From contig CM033391.1 of assembly GCA_019426215.1 (NCBI GenBank), forward strand, positions 12,264,708 through 12,328,707: DNA of 64,000 nucleotides. Direction: 5' to 3'. Of the stretch, positions 1 through 11,813 are shown piece by piece. The notes beneath the pieces were generated by a model. The model saw only the letters and a list, made by a program, of their open reading frames with translations, ran no database searches and was not told where the DNA came from. Made by a program: the position numbers and the translations under genes. The stretch's first letter is position 1; each line of letters starts with the position of its first letter. This DNA comes from Buddleja alternifolia. Lineage: Eukaryota > Streptophyta > Magnoliopsida > Lamiales > Scrophulariaceae.

Positions 1-1010
1 GAAGATGTTGAGTGTGTGTGCTAGCTGGTGACGATGATTGCTAAAGATTTCTATAAAGACTAACTTTTGGTTTTGTGATTTTATGTGATGAATTTTTCAT
101 CTGTGAGGAAATAATTTTGAAAAAAAAGGGACATGATTGAGTAAATTCTTTGTTTCCTCATCATTATGGACTTATTTCTCTTTTTTGCTCGACAATATTT
201 ACAAATGTTTTTTCAAAAACATGAAGTGCCGTGTCTTATGAAGTCATGTTTGCTTCATGCCAAGCGAACTGTTTGAACACATCAAACCAATAGCCTATTG
301 ACTGTTTGTTTGAAAGTCTTGTCTGTTTAACTTAGAGAGATTGTATTCATGTTTTCTATATGGGCTGATGATAACATGCCTTCAATTATTCTAGAGAAAG
401 TCCCTTCTTCCTTATTGGTCTCCAAATTCCGTTTCTCAGTGTCAAGACTTCCTAATTATTCGATCTTGACTGCTTCCACTTTGTCTTGTGTATTTTTTAT
501 GCTCTTGCATGTACAGTATTTTGGACTCTCTGTCTTGTGCACACACATAAACACCCTCCGATTTTTTGCAACATGATCTATTTTACTTTGTTTTGTTAAA
601 GAAAGTAAAGCACCTTATGCCTCATTTTCAGGAAAAAAATAGATTGGGTGAAGTATGTCTTGAAAGATATGAGAAATATATCAGAGCATTCTTATAATCA
701 TGGATCGCATGTGGTACACTCTTGCTTTTGAATTTCCAAGACTCGTCGTGGTAATTGTTATCTCTCATCTGAAGCATTTATTCACACAGATCAGTTGAAA
801 TTCTTTTGAAGACACTGTTGTAAATAGAAACTTTATATATTCACAGAAAGGAAATCTTTATACAAATACAAAAAAGTAATTTTATGCAGTTTGTGATTTG
901 GCAAGAACATTGAAGTACTTACTGATATCATATATGTGCATCAAATTCTAATACCATTTGCTGGGGTTGTGTTCTTAAAATCCGTAACTCCTTCAAGTTT
1001 TTGAGTCAAA
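1..1010. other. Left-edge non-coding stretch
   Basis: AT-rich plant DNA with no open frame longer than about 75 codons that resembles a known protein. It could be the 3' untranslated region or an intron of a gene outside the window, but nothing in it proves this. Confidence 0.4.
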
Positions 1011-1131
1011 TCTTTGCTCATTCCGAATGCAGGCTGTTAAACGTGATCTTTGCTCATTCCGGATGCAGGCTGTTAAACGTGATCTTTGCTCATTCCGGAT
1101 GCTAAACGTGACCTTTGCTCATTCCGGATGG
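1011..1131. repeat. 36-bp minisatellite, about 3.4 copies
   Basis: A 36-bp unit beginning TCTTTGCTCATTCCG and ending AAACGTGA occurs at 1011-1046 and 1047-1082. A shortened copy lies at 1083-1111, lacking a 7-bp stretch around GCAGGCTG, and a partial copy at 1112-1131. The copies are nearly identical, so the array is young or homogenised. Because the full unit is a multiple of three, a short open frame runs through it, which I do not regard as a gene. Confidence 0.85.
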
Positions 1132-2181
1132 AAACTATTCAATGGATTTGTGTTTCACATTTCAAAATGCCAGAATTTTTTATTGTTTTCTTTCTTAAGT
1201 GGTTTAATAGAGCCGCTAGTGGCGAAAATGAGGCCCCAAAATATTAATGGTCTTGGATTCTATTCCCGTCCACAGTGTGTGGACTTTTATCTATTTGTAA
1301 AGGAGTTTTTTAGCTTGTTTTAATTGTTGTCAATTGATTGAATGCAGTTTATTGGTTTTGATATACATGACATGTCTCATGTAATTTCTTCTCTCTTAAA
1401 AAAAGGGTTTAATTGAGATATTCTTTTGTTAAGTAATGATTTAATAAATCAATAGACATATACTTTGGGATAAAGGGATTATTCCAATTTTCATATAACT
1501 TTTTCAAACATCTAAACAATTATATCTTGAATGAGAAACGAAACACTATATTAACATTATCTATCTACTTCATTGCACGACCCATTATTGCAAATAATTA
1601 AAAAAGCGACAAAGAACATTCAACTCGTATATGATCAGATGTTTCACCATAATAACATAATATATCTTGTCCCACCAATGGATGGCAATCCAGTCACCAT
1701 TGACAAGGATAATGTTCGCCCCATATATAATTGGTAATTGGGGGTAATTTTATTACGGAACGAATTCAATAGCCCGAATATATATTATGTGTCTATTTAT
1801 TTTACATGATATATTTTATTGTGTAAAAAATAACCATCAAAGTCATTGTCCTTGATTTATAATGACTGAATTTAAATTTATGCTCACTCTATTGGGATTG
1901 ATTGATATGATTGATTCATTCGATTGGTCGGTGACTATTGTTCAACATAAACATTTATTAGAGAGATTAATTATTAAATGTCTTCTCAATTCTCATCCAT
2001 AATGACTTGAGTTTTTTTTGAGAGATTATTTAATATGGTATCAGAGATAGAGATAAGACAATTAAAAAGTCCAAAATTCAAATTCTACCGCCATCTATTT
2101 ATTAAAAAAGAGTTCCATGTTCCATGTTCCGGCTAAGTATTACCATATGCACGTAAGGGGCGTGGCAGAAATACTAAATAC
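1132..2181. other. AT-rich intergenic stretch, no gene seen
   Basis: No coding region recognised. Near 2033 the string TGGTATCAGAG looks like a methionine-tRNA primer-binding site, as in copia or TRIM elements, but no flanking LTR pair could be found. Confidence 0.35.
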
Positions 2182-2184
2182 TAA

Positions 2185-3301
2185 GGCTATGTATGGTTGT
2201 AAATTCTGAAAATATTTTTATTTTTTAGATCATCAAAAAATGAAAATACACAGTTCAAGCCAAATTCAACAGAAAATGGTCAAATTTTAAATACACTACA
2301 CATTCTCCTATATAGCAACCAATTATTTCAATCTTTTCACAATATTTTATCATTAATTACATTATCCCACTATCCAACTAATTATCTTTGTTACTTTTTC
2401 ATATTTTATATAATAAAAATTCTTATTCAATTTTTCAAATATTTCAATTATTATAATTAAATAATATTAATATATAATTTGAAAAAAATATATTGTGTGA
2501 TTTAATATTTAATATTTCATATATATTTAATAATATGTGTACTTGAATTAAGACTTAATTGACCATGCTTTTACCAAAAGTATATACAATATTGTGTGAT
2601 TTATAATTTCATTTTAATAATTTTGTTTGCTGTTTATTGAATTTTAAATTATACTTTTTTAGCTTCTCAATATTCAAATAAATACTGACTGGATCTCGAT
2701 TATTTTATTTTGGTACTAACGTGGTATTTAATAGGGTTGCCCACGAGCCGAGCTCGAGCCGAGTCTCACCAAATTTCTTGGCTCGAGCTTGAGCAAAGAT
2801 TTTTTGTAACATCATAGTATCTTATTATAAGAAGATGGAAATAAATTTGTCTCAATCAAATTGAAAATAAAATATTATATGTAAATGGAAAAAGAAATAT
2901 AGAACTACTTATGCTCCAATCATATTTACACATTTGATAACATATTGCATATATGGACCACATTCTATTTTTATATTTGTCCAATGCGAACCGTATAATT
3001 ACACTAACTATTATAAATATAGACGAGCAAGATTCAATTTTCTTGAACTTTTAAAATATAAAATCGAAAAGAAAATATGAAATGGAAAAGAATAAAAATC
3101 TAAAGCTAAAAAGAAATGAACAGGTGACCAAAAAAAAAAACTAAAAAGGAAGATCTGGTCTGAATGTCGAAAAAAGGACCAACTGGGTACAAATTATGGA
3201 TATGAGGGATGAAAGTGATAATTTTTCACAAGAGGGACTAAAGTGACACTTTTGCGTGACATGGGGGATGATTAACGGTAATTGCTCTATATATTATATT
3301 A

Positions 3302-3339
<38 letters not shown>

Positions 3340-3615
3340 CATATTCCTTTATTACCAACTCATAATATTATTAAAAAAAATATTATTTTAATATCTTTTC
3401 CCCCATCATCATCACATTCATAACCAACTCAATCATTTCATATATCAAATCCTAATAAAAATCAACTTTATATCACATCCACACTACTTTCAATTAAATT
3501 CTAAAAATACATCCAAACAAACAAATTAAGTCAACATTTTCATACGAATTTCTGTAATACACATTCCCCAAAAAAAACTCAGAATTCATTTCCGAAAACA
3601 CAACCATACGGAGCC
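2185..3615. mobile_element. PIF/Harbinger-like (Tourist-type) non-autonomous element with TAA target duplication
   Basis: The ends are imperfect inverted repeats: GGCTATGTATGGTTGT on the left, and on the right a segment whose reverse complement begins GGCTCCGTATGGTTGT. TAA flanks it at 2182-2184 and 3616-3618, the target length typical of PIF/Harbinger. The interior is AT-rich. Around 2738-2800 it contains a GCTCGAGC-rich patch, and around 3150-3290 a segment resembling a Mutator-type MITE end, so it has probably been enlarged by later insertions. There is no transposase. A shorter relative lies at 40108-40620. Confidence 0.65.
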
Positions 3616-3687
3616 TAAACATTTCTCTTCTTTAATACTTATACATTTAAATGAAATGAAAAATTGACGAACTTATACAATAAACAG

Positions 3688-4253
3688 TGATGCGTGTCCG
3701 ATTCACACCAATAATAATTATATATTAATATAAGAAATCGAGCATAATAATTATAATAAATGCGTAAATGTGAAGATAATATTGCGTAAAGCGTAAGAGA
3801 TAATATGGCATGAAAACATAAGTGCCTTATTTATCATCAAACGTGCGTATTTATACAAGTTGAATGGCATCGGGCTAAATAAGGTAAGTAAAATTGGGCT
3901 GACATCCTTCATTATTTATCTTCTGTAGATCCGGCTATTTTAGGCAAGTCTTGAGGTCAAAAGATTATGCTGGATCCTTCCAAGAATAGGCCTTGATTTG
4001 ATTTGATCATATCGGCTTGCTTTGGTAAGTCATTGACTGATATCTCTAATGGATCTTCATTAATATCTTGATTGGCCTCTAATTATATCTTGATTAGATC
4101 TTGTCTCTAAAAAGTCTTTCTTTCCTTTTGTAGGCACCTCCAACCGCGTCATGGTGGGTTTGGGCTTGACTTTTCATGATTTATTAAGCTTATTGGGCCT
4201 ACTTTTGTGTGGATTTATCAGCTTGGCCCAATGAATTATTTCCACACACATCA
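3688..4253 (-). repeat. 3' LTR of the Ty3 element (566 bp)
   Basis: On the plus strand it starts TGATGCGTGTCCGATTC and ends CCACACACATCA, giving TGATG...CATCA inverted ends. It aligns with 15152-15744 over its whole length. Relative to the other two copies it lacks one of two GGCACCT repeats plus the bases between them, about 28 bp near 4134, consistent with slippage or a microhomology deletion. Confidence 0.9.
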
Positions 4254-4270
4254 ATAGTCCCCCCAACTCT
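4254..4270 (-). other. Polypurine tract of the Ty3 element
   Basis: Read on the minus strand, this is AGAGTTGGGGGGACTAT directly before the TGATG start of the 3' LTR. Its position and purine richness fit the plus-strand primer site of an LTR retrotransposon and fix the element's orientation. Confidence 0.75.
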
Positions 4271-4969
4271 GAAATTTGACAAAGTCAAGCTGTGAGAGTT
4301 GTGAAAAAAGAATGAGGCCCAAGCTGACAAAATTTGGAACCCTTCTTGAATTTTTCGAACATTTTATCTGGGCTAGAAATTGGGCTGAAAGTCCTTCTGA
4401 TCATTGTGCTAGAGACTTGCCTTGAGCTCCTCGCTATTCGGGAGGCCCCAGGTCACGTGGGCTTCTGGAAAGTTCTCCTGAAACCCTAAATAATTGACGT
4501 GACTTGATAAACAAGTCAAGGACGTTTGGCCTTCCCCATGCTCTGGACTTGGCGCTAGTTCACCTAGGTCAAAGTACCTCATCATTGTGGTTGAAAAGTT
4601 ATGCTGCCATAACTGCCCTAGGGCTCCGGGAAAGTCGGCCACCTGCACGTCTTGTTAACCAAGCCCGCCTTCTTGGTGGTTAGGAGATCTTCCATCCAAC
4701 TTCCTTGTTTGAATTTCAAAAATCCCCAACTGCCTTGTTTGGATAATTTTTGCCCTTTTCTTCTTTAGTTCCTTCATTCTTGTTTAAAAACTCCTTCAAT
4801 TCCTCTCGTTCCCTTCTGCCATTACAGTCTTCATCCACTTTCGGAGGTTTCAACTTCCATCTACCCACGTTTTCCGCTCAAAAATCTCCTAGGTACTTCT
4901 CTCTCTTCTCTTCATTTTTTGTATATAATTTGTTGTGTGTGGCTCTTTCTTCCGTGTACTTTCTGAAAA

Positions 4970-7341
4970 ATGTCTCATGTCACCCACCCGAATTCTATAT
5001 CCTTCGATGACAATGTTGAGATAATTCCTCCTCCGCCGAACCCGCCGATAGCTCCGCCTCCTGAAAATAGGTCCAAAAATCCTCCTTCTCCTTCTTTCTC
5101 CTTATGGGACTCCCATAGTGCTACACAATCTCGTGATTTCGTACACGTGGATTCTCCTTCTCAAGGTCCTCATATTTATGGTTTTACGTCTTTTTATCGT
5201 ACTGCTTCAGATGCGGGTCCGGCTGGGCCCCCTCAGATGATGAGGGCCTGGACCAACTGGATCCGGAGGCTTTGGATGAGGCCACCGAAACTGCCTTGAG
5301 CAATCACGAGAGGATTTTGATGGCTGCTCCAGGTGCACAATAATGAAACATTTTTCGATCTCGTTTCACCCACCAACAGGAGCAAATAATCCGAGCAAAC
5401 TATGGGATTCCTCCTTCTTATCCCATAATTGCGCCAACTGCCGAGGGTAGGGCTCACCTTCCTCCTTCGGCTTTTGTTTGTTTTTATGTGGCTCATCTTA
5501 GGGCTGGTTTACGTTTTTTGATCCCTCCTCTGTATATTTCTATTGCTAGACGCTTTAAATTTTCCTTGAACCAAATGGCTCCGAATGCCATGCGTATCAT
5601 AGTTAGCTTTTCTGTTTTGTTGTAAAGTTTGGGCCATCGTCTGACTGTAGACTTCTTTTACTCCCTTTATCTACCTCGTCGTTCAGGGGGAGATAAAGGT
5701 GTGTTTTACCTCACTTCTCGAGGGGATGCCAAATTTCTCACTGGCTATCATCCTTCAGAACGTGATTGGGATAAAAACTTCTTTTTTATTGCTCCACTCG
5801 AGGAAGTCATATGGGATTTCCCTCGGGATTTTTTTCAAGAGTTAAAGGGTCACAATCTCTACCCTTACCCTTCTAGGTTTCCTTATCATCAAAGCTTGTT
5901 GACTTACTTGAACTTGACCGAATATGATGTTGGTAAATTGGTTGATCCTCGTTTGTTGCATCATTATGAATTGAGTCCTATTGATGTTGATATGCGGGGT
6001 GAAACAACAGGTAGCAAAATTTGTTTAATTCTTCTATTTTTGCAGGTTTACTTCTGGTTATTTGGCTGCAAATTGTTCTAATGTGGTGGCCACTTATCTC
6101 ACTGTTTTGCAGCTGAAGTGATGGAAAATGCAAGGCTTGCAGAGGCCAGGCGTCGTAGGGCTAGACCTCCTAGTCCAGCTCCACCTACACTGCCTCCATC
6201 TCCTGTTGGGAATCCTCCAGGCTATTCGCCTTCCCAAACGGCTCGACAATCTGCTACATCTCCCCACGCCTCTGCCCCTAGAGATCAGGCAAGGTCAGCC
6301 CATGATCCAACACGGGCTAGAGAGATTGCGGAGGTGAAAAAGCTGGCTGAGGTTTCTTCTGATGCACCTTCTCCAAAACGCCCTAACACTGGAGGGATTC
6401 AAATCCGAGATGTTATGTTGTTCCTCCAATGCATTTTTCTACTCCAGACACACCTGCCCACCGGACTCATTTTCGTGCTCAAGACACCCCTAGTTATTCG
6501 GAGCTGAGGAGCCGCGAGCAAGTGGTTTTGAGAAGCTTTCTGAAAAATATGGCAAATTCAGAGGATCGCCCTTTGTTGGACTCTATGATTGCTAAGGATG
6601 CCATGGATTTTGGCCCTGGAAATGGCTCCAAAGGTATTCCCTTTGTTTCAATTGGTTTTTATTCCTTCGCCTTTCAATTGTTGATATTTCGTCTGAAATT
6701 TGTCCTGCAGTTCTTCCTGATTTGTGGTAAAGCCTTGGTGGATGCCAATCGTACTGGCGAAGTTTCTGACTTGAAGAGGGATTTGGCCAAAGCCCAGAAA
6801 CGCATAGAAGCTTACGTAGCTTCCGAGAAGTTGTGGCAGAGGGTAAAAGAGAAGGCTTTGCTGGACATTTAGGAGTAAGAGTCTCGAGCTGTGGCCCTTT
6901 CCAACAGAGTCAGGACCCTGGAGGAACGCCTCTCCTTTGTTCTGGAGTAACAAGATCTTGAGATGCAGGGCACCCTGCAGAGAGAGTGCGAGACTTGGAT
7001 AGAATCTTCCCCAAGTTCTTCAGAAGGCATGGCTCTTCTGGCTAAGAGCAAGGCTGATTTCTTGTTCTCCAATAAATTCCAGGACTTAGTTGATGATAAA
7101 TCCTTGGACTATTTCTACAAGGGATTTGAGGGATGCAGAGCCCAATTTGCTGCCAAAGGCATGCCGCCACTTTCAGGAGTGCCACCAGTGACTCCTTAGG
7201 CAGGTGAAATTGGGGCTGCTATTTCCGCTGCTACAGAAGAAATTACTTTTGTTGCTCAGGCTGCTGAGGATCCAGTTAACTCCTAAACTACTGAAAACAA
7301 TCCTTCTGCCACCGTGGCAAATTCCCCCACTGATGTAGAGT
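4970..7341 (+). pseudogene. Antisense gene (aORF) of the Tat/Retand element; putative gypsy-type Transposase_28-like protein, spliced, broken
   Basis: It lies between pol and the 3' LTR, opposite to gag-pol. The frame opens at 4970 (MSHVTHPNSISF), with a Pro-rich N-terminus. A conserved core follows at about 5390-6010 (HLRAGLRFLIPPLY, MAPNAMRI, LGHRLTVDFFYSLY, YHPSERDWDKNFF), interrupted by a TAA near 5623. This layout resembles Pfam Transposase_28 (putative gypsy-type transposon), recognised by eye. A GT-AG intron at 6011-6112 joins RGETT to AEVMENARLAEARRRR in phase 1. A frameshift near 6415 leads to SELRSREQVVLRSFLKNMA. A second candidate intron starts at 6634, with an acceptor at 6710 or 6732. 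The coiled-coil-like C-terminus (ALVDANRTGEVSDLKRDLAK, YFYKGFEGCRAQF) has further stops and ends near 7341. The function of such aORFs is unknown. Confidence 0.75.
6011..6112 (+). other. Candidate 102-bp intron in the antisense ORF
   Basis: The donor is AACAG|GTAGCA and the acceptor is a pyrimidine-rich TGTTTTGCAG. Removing it joins codon phase 1 on both sides (G + CT gives Ala) and bypasses a stop near 6079. The size is normal for a plant intron. The nearer AG at 6045 would give only 35 bp, too short. Confidence 0.7.
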
Positions 7342-8578
7342 AGGATCTTTTAAGTGTTTAAGTTAGTTTTTGTGGGCAATATAGCCCTTTGAACAATGCT
7401 TTTATTTTGCTGATTTTTGGCCTGCCCTTTGTGGCAGATGAACTATGTTACTTCATGCTTCTTTTAGGACTTTTAGATGCCTTCTATGAATCACCTTTTT
7501 CTTCTATTCTTGCCATACTTGCTTTTGGGAGATGCTTGTGTATTATTCCAATAGATGGTCTTTATAGATAGCCTCTATCTCGTTTTGGGCAAGCATGATG
7601 TTTACTGGCTGACCTACGAGCTAGATTTTCTCGTGGTCCTTCATACTTCTTTGAAATTTTGATCATATCGTTTTGCTGCATTTTGGGATCGGCTCAACAT
7701 ATTCATCATATAAAACATCGTAGAATTAAATTGCATAATTTTGAACAATTATGTGCATTTTGATGGAATCATATTTTTATTAAGTGCCTCCTTTATCTTG
7801 CTAAGGACTTTACTGGTACAGGTCCTGAGAAAGGGGCTGAATATGTTATTGATGTCATGTATCTATTACAATAAAGGTGTAATTTTAAGCAACAACAAGA
7901 CATATAAATGACGTCATATGCATGCAAGTGTTTATACTTACATGTTAGATACTTTTTCAGACCTTGTGACTCTCTTTATCTTCTATCTGTTCCACATATA
8001 TTTTCATCACGGGCTCACATCTGGCCAGTATGCTACCGTGGATCCTTCCTTATTCTTCCATTTATCTCGTTTTTTCCTCCTTATTTCTTCATGGTGTCGG
8101 AATGGATCTTAGTCTCATCCTAGCCTGAGAAGTGGACCGAAGTCACACCCTCCTTCCTTATTACATCAGGAGTCAGAATAGATCGTTATCTATCCTATCC
8201 TTAGCCTTATCGCTCCAAGAAGTATCCTCATATCTTCATTTATGGGTCCGGAGACCCTCCTCAAACTTCATGGTATGGGGGCCTTGGATTGCATTCGAAT
8301 TTTTCGCCTAAATGTCAATCCAGGTTTATCCCATCTTTATGTTCCTATCCTCCGGCTACCTGCTCATCCATCGACTCCCCCTTTACTCCCATATAAATGC
8401 AATATGTGTATGCATGTTATTGTTCATGAGAGTATCACCATATTTAAAAAAAAGCGCACATAAAGAAAGACACAAAGACAAAAAAATAAATTTTATTGAT
8501 ACTTATTTGGCTCCACATTTTATTGTCTGCGGAGTAGGCTCACATTCTTGCTGAAACAGCTACTTGAAATTACAATGT
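7342..8578. other. Non-coding spacer inside the Ty3 element, between antisense ORF and pol
   Basis: About 1.2 kb separates the tail-to-tail ends of the plus-strand aORF and minus-strand pol. Short open frames here match nothing recognised. In a convergent arrangement this spacer would hold both 3' ends, but no clear terminator could be read. Confidence 0.45.
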
Positions 8579-9749
8579 CTAGACACAAAATTTCTTCAGA
8601 TTTTGTACATTCCAAGGCCTGGGTAATTTCTTTCCATCACTGTTTTTTAGCTCGTAAGCTTCTCCTCTTAGCACCTTAGTCACCTTGTATGGTCCGTCCC
8701 AATTGGGTCCTAACTTCTTCACTACATGTGTAGCGTCTACTCTTTTCTACACAAGATCAGCCACTTGGAGTGACCTTGTTTTCACCTTTGTTGCCTGTGA
8801 TCTTGCGATACGTTGTTTGTATACCTCTACCCAGAGATATGCTATCTCTCGGCCTTCCTCAATCATGTCTAACTACTCTCTCATCCTGGCTTCATTTTGG
8901 TTGGCGTCGAAGTTTTGAATTGTAAGGGTTGGCACCCGTATCTCAGGTGCTATTACCGCTTCAGTTCCATAGACTAGTAGGAATGGACTTTCTCCCGTAG
9001 TAGTCTTTGGAGTGGTCCTATAGGACCATAGCACGGATTGCAGCTCGTCCACCCAGCTGTCTCCTGCTTCCTCCAACCGGTTTTTTTAGCCCCAGGACTA
9101 GTATGCGATTGGTGACTTCCACTTGCCCATTGGTTTGTGGGTGTGCCATCAAGCTGAAACGTTGCTGGATTCCCATCTCCTTACACCACTCTTTCAGCCT
9201 GGCCCCGCTGAATTGTCTCCCATTGTCGGCTATAATCTCCCTCGGTATACCGAAATGACATATTTTATTCTTCCAAAGGAATTTTATTACCTCCGCCTCT
9301 GTGATTCGGGCTACCGCCTCTGCCTCTACCTCTACCTCTACCCATTTGCTGAAATAATCCACCACCACTAGTAGGAACTTCTTATGGCCTTTTGCTACTG
9401 GAAATAGTCCTACAATGTCCATTTGCCATCGGGTAAAAGGACATGGAACGCTTAAGGAGTGCAGATATTCCGCGGGTTTGTGTATAAGATTAGTATGCTT
9501 TTGGCATTGCTCACAACTCCTTATTCACTCGTTGGCGTCTCCTCTCAAGCTGGGCCAAAAATACTTGGCTCTCAATGTCTTGCCGGCTAGAGCCCCTTTT
9601 GCGATATGGCTGCCGCAACATCCTTCGTGGATCTCCCTTAGGATATACTTCCCCTCTTCAATGGATATGCGTTTGAGATAAGGTTGGACAAAGCCTCTCT
9701 TGTATAGTAGCCCGTCTATCATGGCAAAAAGTTCAGCACGAATGAGCAT
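8579..9749 (-). pseudogene. Integrase region of Ty3 pol
   Basis: From N to C: an H2C2-type segment (EGCCGSHIAKGALAGKTL, around 9660-9570), the catalytic core with DIVGLFPVAKGHKK and VVDYFSKWVEVE (9420-9330), IIADNGRQFSGARL (9240) and AHPQTNGQVEVTNR (9150). Then come SVLWSYRTTPKTTTGESPF (about 9030) and a C-terminal block GPNWDGPYKVTKVLRGEAYE (about 8700) ending PRPWNVQNLKKF before a stop at 8579. These are the DDE integrase signatures of plant Ty3 elements. No chromodomain follows, as expected for Tat. Frameshifts near 9080 and 9500 and at least one stop near 8745 break it. Confidence 0.9.
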
Positions 9750-9832
9750 CCTTTGTCTATTATATTTGTCCGTAGGTAGTACTCCCTTTGTAAGATATTC
9801 GATAATATCCGTCCTCCAATCTCTTCCTTCTT

Positions 9833-10320
9833 CTAAGTGAATATTTCCTTCTCCGTGTTGGCTCTGGCTATGCTTTGTATAGTAATCTGTCTGGTATCAC
9901 AGTCGGCTATGGAACTGCCTAGCTTAGATAGATAGTCCACCTTGGTGTTCTCGGCTTGAGGGATCTGGTGTACTTCAAATTTATCCAAACTTTTCTTCAA
10001 TGCCTCAATTATTTTTAGGTAGTTTGCCATTCTTTCTTTTTTTGCTTCATAGACACCTTCTACTTGCTTGGTCACTAGCTGGGAATCTGAGTTCACTATC
10101 AGGTTCTTCGCTCCACCTTTTATCTCCATTTTGACCTCGATTATGAAGGCTTCATATTCAGCCTAGTTATTGCTGGCCTTAAACTCAAATTTTATTGCGT
10201 ATCCGAGTTGATCTCCTTCAGAGGTTGTTAGCACGATTCCAGCTCCGCTTCCAGTGTGAGTGGCTGATCCGTCTACGTGCAATAGGCATACTTTTTCTTT
10301 TTTTTCCTTTTTTTGATTGG
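9833..10320 (-). pseudogene. Second (archaeal-type) RNase H-like domain of Ty3 pol
   Basis: The minus-strand frame reads LLHVDGSATHTGSGAGIVL then GDQLGYAIKFEFKASNN. After a stop near 10163 it continues as EIKGGAKNLIVNSDSQLVTKQ and FEVHQIPQAENTKVDYLSKL. The DGS, SDSQL and N.K.D.L motifs match the extra RNase H that follows the ordinary RT-RNase H in Tat-lineage elements. It lies immediately before the integrase. One in-frame stop interrupts it. Confidence 0.85.
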
Positions 10321-11529
10321 GTCTTGTCATCTCCGTGATGAAGTCAGCTAGAACTTGTGCTTTGATGGATGTTCGGGAGGTGTACTCGATGTCAAATTCT
10401 CCCAACTCTACAGCCCACTTTACTAACCGTCCTGAAGTACCCGTCTTTCCTAGCACGATTTTTAGCGGTTGGTTGGTCCTTACTGTGATCTTGTAGGTTA
10501 GGAAATATGGCTTCAATCGTTTTGCTGTAATCACTACTACAAAGGCGACTTTCTCGATCTCCGAGTACCTTGATTCCGTATCACTGAGCACCTTGCTGAC
10601 ATAGTACACCGGCTTCTCCGTCTTTTTTTCTTCTTTGACTAGCACCATGCTAACAGCTCGCTCAGCTACCGAGATATATACTATCAGCGGCTCTCCCACT
10701 ACTGGCTTGGTTAGCAAAGGCACCTGGTTTAGGTACTCCTTCAGCTCCTTGAAAACGCGCTGGCAGTCCTCCGTCCAATTGAAACCTTCTGTCTTCCTCA
10801 ATACCTTGAAGAATGGCAGACTTCTTTTTGCTGATCTCGATATGAAGTGGCTTAAAGCCGTGATGCGTCCATTCAGTCGTTGGACTTCATTGACATCTCG
10901 TGGCTCCTTCATGTCTTGGATGGCTTTTATTTTCTCGGGATTGACCTCTATTCCTCTCTCGGTGACCATGTAATTGAGGAATTTTCCTCTTTTGATTCCA
11001 AATGCACATTTTGTTGGGTTTAGCTTCATCCTGTATCTCCTTAGAGTCTCGAAGGTTTGTCGCAGATCTTCTATGTGATCGTTCGTGACACTGATTTTTA
11101 CAACCATGTCATCCACGTATACCTCAATATTCTTGCTGATCTGGTCACGAAACATCATATCGACTAGATGCTGGTATGTGGCTCATGCGTTTTTAAGTCT
11201 GAATCGCATAACCACATAGCAGTAAGTGCCAAACGAGGTTATAAAACTACTTTCTTTTGGTCCTCCTCATCTAGAGGTATTTGATGGTATCCACTTTGTG
11301 CGTTCATGGTACTTAGCAGTTCAAATCCAGCCGTTGAATCAACTAGCTGGTCGATTCTTGGTATGGGATAATGGTCTTTAGGACAGGCCAGGTTGAGATC
11401 TCGGAAGTCGATGCACATTTTCCACTTGGCCCCTCCTTTTGGTACCAAAACCACATTAGACACCCACTCCGAAAATTGTATCTCCGCGATATGGCCTGCC
11501 TTCAGCAACTTTTCCAGCTCGGCCTTCAT
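10321..11529 (-). pseudogene. Reverse transcriptase and first RNase H of Ty3 pol
   Basis: Starts with KLLKAGHIAEIQFSEWVSNV and KMCIDFRDLNLACPKDHYP, RT palm motifs. The catalytic box is YVDDMVVKI near 11110. The connection and first RNase H follow: NPTKCAFGI, FNWTEDCQRVFKELK, PLIVYISVAERAVSMVLV, ESRYSEIEKVAFVVV, and AVELGEFDIEYTSRTSIKAQ then LADFITEM. A TGA near 11187, where relatives have Gly in the NAGATYQ block, and missing sequence around 11160-11238 split the RT into two frames. It is homologous to functional RT but not translatable as one protein. Confidence 0.92.
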
Positions 11530-11813
11530 GACAGCGTCCTTCTCAGGACAAAAATGCCTTTTCTTCTAGACTACTGGTTGAGCTTCAGGATACACATTGT
11601 GGTGATGTTGAATCACGGAAGGGTCGATTCAAGTAGGTCATCAGCTGACCAAGAGAAGACATCAGCATGCTCCTGCAGCACCTTTATCAACCCGTTCCTC
11701 AACTCTGCTTCTAGGTGGGAACCGATCCTGACTTATTTTTTTGCATCTCCAGGTATTACTTCCACGCTCATGAGTTCTCCCACTAGCTCTACATGGGCGA
11801 CTTCTCTCTTATC

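Noticed and set aside
2025..2050. TGGTATCAGAG string as a primer-binding site of a TRIM or copia element
   Set aside because: No LTR pair, purine tract or target duplication could be found around it.
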